A DNA stretch of 64,000 nucleotides from NCBI GenBank assembly GCA_964035015.1, contig OZ035997.1, forward strand, positions 18,029,866 to 18,093,865, written 5' to 3'. The notes beneath the pieces were generated by a model. That model saw only the letters and a program-made list of their open reading frames with translations, searched no databases and was not told the DNA's origin. Both the position numbers and the translations under genes were made by a program. Positions within the stretch are counted from its first letter, which is position 1; every line of letters starts with the position of its first letter. Source of the DNA: Corallium rubrum (taxonomy: Eukaryota > Cnidaria > Anthozoa > Scleralcyonacea > Coralliidae). Positions 59,901-64,000 of the stretch are shown here, piece by piece.

Positions 59901-62767
59901 AACTACCAATTCACGTATACTTATGCATAAAGTGTTGGTGTACATACATATTCTACCGTTCATGTTATTTTGTTTTTCAGGTACTTTCTTTTAGTGGATG
60001 ACACTGGAGTTCAAATATACTCTTACGAGGTTTGAAGGTTTGAATGTTGTTACAAACTAAAAAGTAGGTACGCGCTGCGTACATGCGGATACTGGTATTT
60101 GGCTTGCAGATGACTGAACAATGTAAATTGCACACACAAGCACACTAGTGTACTAAAGATGGCAAAGACTGCTGCCAAGAAGCTGAATAATTTGAGCCAA
60201 GTGCTTTAGGGGGCAGATTGAGCAAATAGGATAGACTGAAATTTCAGCATGGATTTACAAACAGACACTTTAAATTCACAAGTGCTGCAATTTGATGGAG
60301 AAAACTGCACCATGCTGAAAACCACCAAGGCTCCATGGCTAGAATTTTCTACCAAACTAAGATGAAATTTCCAATTTCATTTTCCACATAACTGCAGAAC
60401 ATTTTTTATGTTTGTTTACCCAATAAGGGCCACACACCATGCCCTGATTACTGAATCAGAATATCGGATTATGTAGCATTAACCGACATAAAATATTCAG
60501 GTGTGCCTTTGACCACTAGACCACTATAGCATAGCCATAATCAAACTTTTTAGGAACCCACACAAAATTGGGCTATACAAGAAATACATCCAGCTAAAAT
60601 TCATCAACTTTAGCTGGAGAAATCGTGGATCATTCTGAATCGCCTGGCTATGCCATGCCCACCCATGTTAAAATTATTCATGTAATGGAATCATTTCTTG
60701 AGCCTTAATTCAGTCTGAGCAATAAGGTTAGGTAACCCTGAGGTCGGAGTTAACCCACTGGCCTCCATGCGTGAATGCTACTACTCAAGTTATCCTGGGA
60801 AGGGAGGCAGTTGCTTGTGTAGTTCGATTGTTACTTTGTTCTTTCAAGGGACAGGGATAACTTTGTGGTTGTGAATTTGACCTGGTCTCCTGAGTTAACC
60901 TTACTCCAAGAACATTGCTTAGGCTGCAAAATTGAACAAAAGGCAACTCAATTCTCACTCCCAATTTTTGCATTTAAACTAGTTGAAGGTTATTTGTAAA
61001 TTGTTGTACATTATTGATTTTATATGGAAAGCAACTTTTTATTAGTCAATTGTGCATATACTGTTCATATTTTCATACAATACAGTTTGAACACAGCCAA
61101 ACACAAAAGCTTCGTTTTGAGTTAGATATGTATCCTCACAGACTGGTGAGTCTGATTAGATTGTTGACTAGAGACTGGCAAACACGCTGACTCTGTGAGA
61201 ACTGAGTGAACTCGCAACTATAAAGTTTGTACACGTACATCTAGAAACAAGAAAAACAACGTCAGTGATACTGTATATACTCACAATATTGATAGTTGAG
61301 CCGAATTATAAGCCCTTTTAACAGAAGAGTAAATAATTTTAATTATTTAAGACAACTTCGTGTGTTTAATAAATCTTCGTTCAAGGTCCATCAACGTAAA
61401 ATCTATATTCATGTGTAAGTTTTCTTACCTTGGAAATCTCATCGACGTTGAAAAGTTCTATAAAATCGCCAAAACTTGCACTCTTCTCTTCGTGTGTTAA
61501 AGAACGCTCGAGTCTCCACTCGACTCCAAAGTACTTGTTTTGTATATATCACATTCACTGAAGCGCAATTCGGCTTACCTTCGTGAGCATTCGTATAACG
61601 TTCGTACATACGAATAAGGCCCATGACGTGCGTTTGTGGTTTATTGATACCTTGATCACGTGATTGACGAAACACAGTCAACCCAATTGTACATCCCAGC
61701 TCATGACATAGCGGATATGGTTTACAACCAGTATCCGCATAAAGTGTTTTATCATAGATAATGGAAGGGGAACTGGATAGGAAACTTCAAACGAGGTTAA
61801 AGAACCGGAAACGTTGTTTGCACAACTTGCTATGGTAATTACACACTTAAAAGCAGCTAATGCACCTATTGCTGAAATTAGACAAAAGTGTAATATCACT
61901 TAAGTTCAGCAGTGTCTGATTTTAGACATGTGGGACCACCCGTTAGGTGCATTGCCCGCTTATAAGTGTAGAATTACCATAGCAAGTTGTGCAAACATCG
62001 TTTCCGGTTTCGTAAGTTTCCTATCCAGTTCCCCTTCCATTATCTATGGTTTTATAACAGGTTTATGTATTGGGAAAACACTATCACTTTCAAGGGGTTT
62101 TCGAGCTTAATTAAGTTCTATTCAAGTGGTTTACAATCAATCCCTTGAGATTTAGGAGACAAAGATACGGCAGCCATGTTGGAGGAAAACATACTCCAAG
62201 TACAATAGCTGGTATTGAGATTCATTTGTTAAAGTTCTTCCAACATGGCCGCCATGACGTCAAGTGCAAACCAAGAATTAAGATTTTGTCATAATGATAT
62301 GCATTTAATGTAAGATATCGGAAATACTGAGAGCTTTCGAAATTTGAAACGTTTGTGGTTTATTCTGGAAATCTTAGTAGTTGAAGTTTAGATTGTTCTG
62401 GATTTTGGTGTACTATCCCTGTCAATCGAGTTTTCATTTACAGCTTTTTTTACATCGTCACAAATAACTTTTATTGTAAAATTAAATTCTGGTCTTGGCT
62501 TTGCCTCGAGCAGTATAATTTAATTTCTCGCTCGTTTTTCGTATGTAGCCTAAATACCGATAACGCACTGAGTGCTTTAATCTATAAATCTTCGTCGTTT
62601 CTTGAACAAAAGGTTTTTTCTTACCTACTTGTATAATTTTTGTTGTTTTTAGGGACGACTTGTAAGTAATCCCAAACTGCAAGGTTTAAGACCTGATATG
62701 TTAAATGAACAAACTCTAACACTTAGTAATGACACGATTGCAGTTAGAGATCAAAAGGATGAGAAAG
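31188..62767 (+). CDS. IFT80: Intraflagellar transport protein 80 (N-terminal part, 16 exons)
   Basis: WD40-repeat subunit of IFT complex B, needed for anterograde transport and assembly of cilia. Exons: 31188-31224, 37378-37435, 40102-40153, 40645-40756, 42838-42948, 45285-45353, 47055-47164, 49590-49679, 51250-51331, 51991-52046, 52747-52871, 54346-54437, 58729-58810, 59205-59279, 59981-60029, 62653-62767. They sum to 1315 nt (438 codons plus 1 nt) with all phases joining. The start [13 protein letters not shown] and the segments [73 protein letters not shown] and [10 protein letters not shown] follow IFT80 closely (comparison from memory). The first seven-blade propeller is complete; the second has begun. 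Intron 8 uses a GC donor (49680). Introns 1 (6.1 kb) and 12 (4.3 kb, with a LINE) are the largest. The C-terminal part lies off the right edge. Confidence 0.95.
32234..33205. mobile_element. Element with C/G-tract ends
   Basis: Inverted ends ATCAATTTGTACTGTTAACA (left) and TGTTAACAGTATAAATTGAT (right), then poly-C (32257-32278) and GGGAGGG. Subterminal copies of TGGGCATTTGAA/TCAAATGCCC lie in both halves. No convincing ORF. Confidence 0.65.
33330..33740 (-). pseudogene. CR1/L2-like LINE reverse transcriptase, C-terminal fragment
   Basis: Minus-strand reading with one frameshift: VLDYADTIWSDTDN, then [16 protein letters not shown], then [16 protein letters not shown]. These are the typical post-RT segments of CR1/L2/Rex-type elements, as also seen in the longer copy at 54480-56427. 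5'-truncated fragment inside IFT80 intron 1. Confidence 0.75.
33811..35980. mobile_element. Element of about 2.2 kb with long inverted ends
   Basis: Ends contain TTTATATGGAGGTGAGCCAG in opposite orientations (33826 and about 35958), continuing into CTAGCC/GGCTAG-rich subterminal sequence. A related fragment occurs at 24535-24600. The interior has open frames up to 197 codons (34156-34749, plus) with no domain I recognise, so the class is undetermined. Confidence 0.55.
36234..36838 (+). mobile_element. hAT transposon relic with palindromic subterminal arrays
   Basis: 605 bp. Ends CAGTGCTGTGAGTAAC and the inverted GTTACATAATA-type sequence ending CAGCACTG. Exact 8-bp duplication ACAAAGCT at 36226-36233 and 36839-36846. 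Both sides carry several copies of the palindrome GTAACTAGTTAC and its half-sites. The centre keeps a piece of hAT transposase (36459-36629), so this is an internally deleted hAT. Confidence 0.85.
36459..36629 (+). pseudogene. hAT transposase C-terminal dimerisation domain fragment
   Basis: In one frame: [30 protein letters not shown], a TGA stop, then [15 protein letters not shown] and TAA. The P(L/V)PASAA-ER-FS-AG and RP-R blocks are the hallmark of the hATC domain (family knowledge). Only this C-terminal end survives, with one stop. Confidence 0.85.
37575..38095. mobile_element. Foldback-plus-TIR element 1 with antisense ORF fragment
   Basis: A hairpin at 37594-37691 (ATTAGACAACGAGTACGAGT mirrored by AACGAGGACGAGTTGTCTAA) is followed by a body bounded by TTTAGTATACACCC and GGGTGTATACTAAA. 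Just inside the right end lies GCCAATCAGAATGC. The same layout occurs at 44941-45241 and 52080-52590. Lies in IFT80 intron 2. Confidence 0.6.
37765..37980 (-). pseudogene. N-terminal ORF fragment inside foldback element 1
   Basis: ATG at 37980: [20 protein letters not shown], then [20 protein letters not shown], ending at a stop at 37765. From memory this resembles the N-terminus of KIAA1958/ZMYM-like (Crypton-type tyrosine recombinase) proteins common in cnidarian gene sets. That assignment is inference. Confidence 0.4.
38603..38675. repeat. (TA)n microsatellite
   Basis: About 73 bp TA, abutting the perfect hairpin at 38676. Confidence 0.95.
38676..38797. repeat. Perfect hairpin, 59-bp arms and 4-base loop
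   Basis: TTCGCTTACCTCAAAAGTCT... reads identically on the other strand from 38797. By my count the arms are 59 bp without a mismatch and the loop is TCAT (38735-38738). TA arrays flank it closely on the left and 60 bp away on the right. Confidence 0.9.
38862..38936. repeat. (TA)n microsatellite
   Basis: Second TA array, about 75 bp with one G interruption. Confidence 0.95.
39120..39475 (-). repeat. 20-bp minisatellite, reverse orientation and highly homogeneous
   Basis: About 15 units of TAACGTAGCGTAATGTCTTA, most differing by 0-2 bases. Sparse relics of the same unit occur at 38405-38600 and 38950-39010. The unit is the reverse complement of that at 14340-14970. In IFT80 intron 2. Confidence 0.9.
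40285..40315. repeat. Poly-C tract
   Basis: C-run of about 28 following CAGGGACGTAGTCAGGATTT (40206). That start resembles hAT termini, but I found no matching opposite end. Similar G/C homopolymers lie at 17570, 32257, 40555, 41361, 41454, 44616, 53918 and 56664. Confidence 0.8.
41323..41533. mobile_element. hAT-like MITE with exact 8-bp duplication GTGATAAG
   Basis: 211 bp. Starts CAGAGTTTTTTTAGG, ends CTGTAAGAAACCCTG, flanked by GTGATAAG at 41315-41322 and 41534-41541. Interior has two poly-C tracts. No coding capacity. Confidence 0.8.
41626..42646 (+). mobile_element. Truncated Penelope-like element with inverted pLTRs and a 13-bp duplication
   Basis: The left arm (41626-41975) is the inverted copy of the 3' end (about 42270-42619). 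The right side carries an extra tail of about 27 bp (ATTACGCTTTCCGCC...). The direct repeat CATGATGGTGAAT flanks the whole (41613-41625, 42647-42659). Inverted pLTRs with a short extension at one end are typical of Penelope-like elements. Between the arms lies the GIY-YIG end of the ORF. TGAAGATGTTGC...GCAACGAAACG in the arms is a degenerate hammerhead-like motif. Confidence 0.85.
41955..42299 (+). pseudogene. GIY-YIG endonuclease C-terminus of a Penelope-like element
   Basis: Open to TGA at 42297-42299: [18 protein letters not shown] (GIY-YIG-type strand, here YKF...LYVGET, preceded by a CxxC), then [12 protein letters not shown] (the conserved Arg/His helix), HHKKTGHP, and [19 protein letters not shown] with the metal-binding Glu. 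The reverse transcriptase part is missing, so the element is 5'-truncated, but this 115-codon stretch has no internal stop. Confidence 0.85.
43133..43275. mobile_element. Small MITE with G/C-rich interior
   Basis: Ends AACACTTATTTACT and the inverted AGTAAATAAGTGTT. Interior holds a 30-codon plus-strand frame starting [14 protein letters not shown], probably chance. Confidence 0.5.
43693..44099. mobile_element. hAT-like element with 8-bp duplication (one mismatch)
   Basis: 407 bp. Starts CAGTGATGGATCCAGC, ends GTAAATCTACCACTG. Flanks CTTTTGTC (43685-43692) and CCTTTGTC (44100-44107). G- and C-rich runs just inside both ends. No transposase seen. Confidence 0.7.
44941..45241. mobile_element. 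Foldback-plus-TIR element 2 with antisense ORF fragment
   Basis: Hairpin 44941-45044 (ACAATTATTCGCC...GGCGAATAATTGT, inner GTGAATAATAACC/GGTTATTATTCAC), then a body bounded by TAGTATAAATACACA (45047) and TGTGTATTTATACTA (45241). GACCAATCAGCGCGCGCGAT lies just inside the right end. Ends about 40 bp before IFT80 exon 6. Confidence 0.65.
45008..45142 (-). pseudogene. Short ORF in foldback element 2
   Basis: ATG at 45142: [20 protein letters not shown], then [15 protein letters not shown], stop at 45008 (44 codons). DEE..NN..EN.IP..TK matches the pattern of the fragment at 37765-37980 (EE...[10 protein letters not shown]), suggesting both derive from one ORF family. Confidence 0.35.
45879..46102 (+). 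repeat. (CTCTTC)n hexamer array
   Basis: About 37 nearly perfect units (224 bp): a pure pyrimidine strand and a purine complement. Followed by (ATTT)n at 46114-46160. IFT80 intron 6. Confidence 0.95.
46161..47040. other. IFT80 intron 6, 3' part: nothing recognised
   Basis: A/T-rich, no repeat or ORF of note. Confidence 0.5.
47274..48557. mobile_element. Element split by a nested foldback (47283-47757)
   Basis: The right end, read inverted, is TTAGGGCCATTTATACGAGA then ACCGATAAGACG. The left end is in two parts: TAGGGCCATT at 47274-47283 and TTATACGAGAGCTGGTAAGA from 47760. Removing the foldback rejoins them into the matching terminal repeat. Confidence 0.65.
47283..47757. mobile_element. 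Foldback family B-like copy, nested
   Basis: Arms AATGCAGCGAAATTTCACCC / GGGTGAAATTTCGCTGCATA, then CGAAAGATGTTACGTTGTCA and TTTGATATGCAAATGTCATA inverted in the other arm. Internal blocks (ATGTTAC, TGATATGCAAAT) are shared with 21078-21387 and 56717-57041. Confidence 0.7.
48558..49589. other. IFT80 intron 7, 3' part: nothing recognised
   Basis: A 127-codon frame (48610-48993) shows no domain or splice context. No clear repeat. Confidence 0.45.
49674..49685 (+). other. GC-AG splice donor of IFT80 intron 8
   Basis: The exon ends TACAAG at 49679 and the intron begins GCAAGT, the usual context of the rare GC donor class. The protein joins correctly (CKYK|IWDSYG) only if GC is used; no GT lies at the right place. 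A (TTGTA)n array starts about 17 nt downstream. Confidence 0.85.
49697..49834 (+). repeat. (TTGTA)n pentamer array, about 27 units
   Basis: Pure TTGTA repeat, (TACAA)n on the minus strand, contiguous with the 3' end of the SINE-like element at 49835-50215. Confidence 0.95.
49835..50215 (-). mobile_element. SINE-like element with 5S-rRNA-like head
   Basis: Read on the minus strand from 50215: after about 50 nt comes AGTTAAGCCCGG, then GGTTAGTACTTGGATGGGTG and ACCGCTTGGGAAT. This closely matches the 3' half of animal 5S rRNA, including its internal promoter region (GGTTAGTACTTGGATGGGAG in 5S, from memory). About 250 nt of unrelated body follow, ending at (TACAA)n. A pol III-type head, a unique body and a simple-repeat tail are SINE architecture; 5S-derived SINEs (SINE3) are known from other animals. 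Pentamer arrays flank both sides. Confidence 0.65.
50216..50735 (+). repeat. Mosaic pentamer array passing through successive unit variants
   Basis: TTGTA (to about 50284), then TCGTG (to 50350), GCTGT (to 50413), TCGTG, GCTGT, TCGAG, TTGCG, GCGTC (50513-50590), GTTGC (to 50638) and TTGTG (to 50680). It ends with three 19-bp units of CTGCCAGTGTTGTGTTGTG. Each block is internally homogeneous and keeps the 5-bp phase apart from a few junctions. All long open frames over it are repeat artefacts. Confidence 0.95.
51853..51935 (+). repeat. Imperfect (ATTC)n/(ATCC)n repeat
   Basis: Degenerate tetramers such as ATCCATTCATTCATTTATTT in IFT80 intron 9. Confidence 0.8.
52080..52590. mobile_element. 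Foldback-plus-TIR element 3
   Basis: Hairpin 52080-52220 (TTATTAACCGAG...CGAGGTTAATAA, inner GACCGAGGTCT repeats), then a body bounded by TTTATTATATGGCA and TGCCATATAATAAA. GGCCAATGAGAACACACGAT lies near the right end. Similar layout to elements 1 and 2. IFT80 intron 10. Confidence 0.55.
53269..53390. mobile_element. Palindromic MITE
   Basis: ATGTTCACCTGT and ACAGGTGAACAT ends. Arms include GCATTCACCCTTCGATTCAG/CTGAATCGAAGGGTGAATG. IFT80 intron 11. Confidence 0.75.
53655..53943 (+). repeat. G/T-only tract ending in poly-G
   Basis: About 290 bp almost free of A and C on the plus strand (TTTTTTGTTGTTTTG... TGGTGGTGGTGG...), ending in about 25 consecutive G. The overlapping long frames (Phe/Gly/Val/Cys-rich) are composition artefacts. 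Confidence 0.9.
54480..56427 (+). mobile_element. 5'-truncated CR1/L2-like LINE in IFT80 intron 12
   Basis: Starts within the region between endonuclease and RT. Encodes RT and the C-terminal segment to TAA at 56197, followed by a 3' UTR ending in a (TCTA)n tail (about 56400-56426), as in CR1/L2-type elements. Inserted about 40 bp after exon 12 (ends 54437), in the sense orientation. Few inactivating changes, so the insertion looks fairly recent. Confidence 0.85.
54495..56199 (+). pseudogene. Non-LTR reverse transcriptase, nearly intact
   Basis: Blocks: [14 protein letters not shown] (54700), a stop and a frameshift near 54735-54790, then [47 protein letters not shown] (motif A), [20 protein letters not shown] (motif B), LFADDTNL (motif C, FADD catalytic Asp pair), [17 protein letters not shown] and [18 protein letters not shown] at 55795-55797 breaks the frame before [14 protein letters not shown]. 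The C-terminus has [20 protein letters not shown] then LWNSLP. The endonuclease is absent. Confidence 0.9.
56717..57041. mobile_element. Foldback family B, copy 2
   Basis: 325 bp. Ends AAGTGTGCATGAAATGAAAA and TTTTCATTTCATAGATACTT. Arms share GATATGCAAATAAGGTCCAC and TGACGTATGCAGTGGGTTAT with the copy at 21078-21387. Confidence 0.75.
57735..58115. mobile_element. Penelope-type pLTR palindrome split by a MITE
   Basis: Arms AAGGTGTTAAACTGCC...AAATACTGACGTTTCGAGCA (57737-57795) and the inverted TCGAAACGTCAGTATTTCCT...GAGTTTAACACCTTTTC (57829-57873 plus 58088-58104). The right arm is interrupted by the MITE at 57874-58087. TAATGAAGACTCCGCTCGAAACGTC-type sequence (57812-57835) is a degenerate hammerhead-like core. 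Confidence 0.65.
57874..58087. mobile_element. MITE family A, copy 2, exact 8-bp duplication
   Basis: 214 bp. Starts CATACAGATCATATATAAAT, ends ATTTATATGATCTCTATG. AGTTTAAC flanks both sides (57866-57873, 58088-58095). Shares TGGGGGCCGCCATTA, ATATTTCAGTCAATTGG and CAACGCGCCTAATGTTT with 16382-16604. Confidence 0.85.
58228..58570. mobile_element. PIF/Harbinger-like MITE with internal 53-bp tandem units
   Basis: Ends GGCTACGTTTACACGGTACC and the inverted GGTACCGTGTAAACGAGGTC, flanked by TAA (58225-58227, 58571-58573). Four full and one partial 53-bp unit (GGAACCGGTCTCGAATTAGT...), each carrying an internal GTTTACACGG copy of the terminal motif. Confidence 0.8.
60030..61425. other. IFT80 intron 15, 5' part: nothing recognised
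   Basis: No exon, repeat or ORF of note in this stretch; A/T-rich intronic sequence. Confidence 0.45.
61429..61533 (-). CDS. Exon-like open segment antisense to IFT80 intron 15 (unidentified)
   Basis: A 105-nt minus-strand segment is bounded by AG and a consensus donor (AAG|GTAAGA). It is open in one frame: starts [17 protein letters not shown], ends [11 protein letters not shown] second open stretch upstream, about 61681-61580, ends HAHE-like before GTAAGC, but its phase does not obviously fit. The segment lies beside a foldback repeat, so it may be a captured fragment or part of an element rather than a host gene. No domain recognised. Confidence 0.2.
61745..62065. mobile_element. Foldback element
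   Basis: Arms ATAGATAATGGAAGGGGAAC and GTTCCCCTTCCATTATCTAT, continuing through ACAACTTGCTATGGTAATT/AATTACCATAGCAAGTTGT to GGTGCAT near the centre. IFT80 intron 15. Confidence 0.7.
62130..62272 (-). repeat. Interspersed repeat, inverted copy of 9915-10042
   Basis: Contains TTACAATCAATCCCTTGAGA, CCATGTTGGAGGAAAACATA and TCTTCCAACATGGCCGCCAT, matching the 9.9-kb copy in reverse. Confidence 0.6.
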
Positions 62768-63602
62768 GTGAGGAATATTATAAGAAGCAGTTGTTATATG
62801 GTATAAGAGTGGTGGGCACTGTGGTGTTGTAAATCAACAATAGGGACTAGGCGGACGACGACCGTTAAAAAGCAACACAAATTTTGCAATTAAAGGAAGT
62901 CACGATTAACTGACTATTATATTTGATATTTGAAGTTAGTTAAATGACTTGCAAACCGCCCCAGTACTGCTAAAATGATTGTAGTGTCTGTATTGAAGTC
63001 AACCCTAAGCAGTTCTCCTCTTTTGATAAGTTGTTATCGTCCTGAAGACATTAGAATGCTCTGAGTGCGTTGCATAAAGAACGAGGATGCTGTTGAGATT
63101 ACTCTTGGAACTAAAAATTATTCATTCTCTTTGTTTTGCAAAAAGAATTCTTTTGTGTAAAGGACGTCGTCGTTGGGGTTGACGTCGAAAATTTTAAATT
63201 CCTTAATCGCACAGCGACTAAATTTTTCATTTCTTTTATAAGTCTTGAAATCGTCAATAAGACCAAGAAAACTACAAATACCTCTCTCAGTAACAATACG
63301 TTGCTATCTAGCACTTCGCGTAGCTTTGTACAAAACGTTGTGGCCATTTTATCGATGAAAATGCACGCAAAGGTTCGGTTAAAACATTTTACTGTGTTAA
63401 TAACTTGATTAGATTTGCGTTTAGGCATTCACTACGTCCTCTTGTAGTTAAAACCACTAAAAATGTGTAATTATAATGGACGGTTGTTTGGCCCAATAAC
63501 CAATCAGAGCGAGTTTTATCGTCAAATATAAGTCAAAAATTATTATCGATATACTTCTATAGCTCTATGGGTGGTAGTTATTCTTTATGCCATGCACTCT
63601 AA

Positions 63603-63848
63603 GGCCGCGTTTACACTATTACGGTACGGTGGTGGTCTGGATTGAGGTGAGCGTTCCGTAACAAAAAAATCGTCTGTTTACACTATGACGGTACGGTAAA
63701 TTTACCATAGCGTAGTGATTTGCAGCCGGAGTGCTAAGCGTAGTGACTACGCTACGGAAAACCACTCCAGAATAGTGTAAACACAACAAAGAAACGTAGT
63801 GATTTTTCAACGGAAGACTGACCGTACCGTAATAGTGTAAACGGGGCC
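63603..63848. mobile_element. PIF/Harbinger-like MITE with TAA duplication
   Basis: 246 bp. Ends GGCCGCGTTTACACTATTAC and GTAATAGTGTAAACGGGGCC, flanked by TAA (63600-63602, 63849-63851). Internal GTTTACACTATGACGGTACG repeats the terminal motif. IFT80 intron 16. Confidence 0.8.
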
Positions 63849-64000
63849 TAATTTGAATTAATCTTTACCTTAAAATTTAAAATCTTTATTAATGAAAGGT
63901 AAGGTGGATTTGAAATCCAATATATGACTGAAAAAATCAACGGCTGACACAGCGACGTAGTGTACACTAGCCGAAGAAATCTGATTAATTTAGCTAAGCA

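Overview
This is a eukaryotic, animal-type window: about 36-38% GC by eye, intron-rich, with three conserved metazoan genes split into 40-220 bp exons by GT-AG introns (one GC-AG). The introns and spacers are packed with decayed transposons, foldback elements and microsatellites. The mix of Penelope-like elements, hAT, PIF/Harbinger-like MITEs and a CR1/L2-like LINE would suit an anthozoan cnidarian or another basal or invertebrate metazoan. I cannot fix the species from the sequence alone.

Layout. (1) 110-5919, minus strand: eight exons covering nearly the whole biotin carboxylase region of the methylcrotonoyl-CoA carboxylase alpha subunit (MCCC1). The gene runs off the left edge, and its first, targeting-peptide exon is not resolved. 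(2) 6.0-10.8 kb: a Penelope-like retroelement relic with inverted terminal repeats, other repeats, and a possible minus-strand first exon near 10.5 kb that would be head-to-head with the next gene. (3) 10825-24866, plus strand: a complete nine-exon gene for a CXorf58-like protein (332 codons by my exon model). (4) 24.9-31.2 kb: a repeat-rich spacer with a foldback complex of about 3 kb. (5) 31188 to beyond 62767, plus strand: the first sixteen exons of IFT80 (438 codons here, WD40 propellers of an IFT-B subunit), running off the right edge. Its introns hold most of the mobile DNA.

The three genes do not form a pathway. MCCC1 is a mitochondrial leucine-catabolism enzyme, IFT80 is a ciliary transport protein, and the CXorf58-like gene has no established role. 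The hunt yielded mobile and repetitive structures. These include Penelope-like elements carrying hammerhead-like cores, a 5S-rRNA-like SINE fused to an evolving pentamer array beside a GC splice donor, and a hAT relic with palindromic subterminal arrays. Others are several MITE families with exact target-site duplications, a 20-bp satellite present at two loci in opposite orientation, perfect hairpins, and foldbacks carrying a shared short antisense ORF. No system that is both intact and clearly novel was found.
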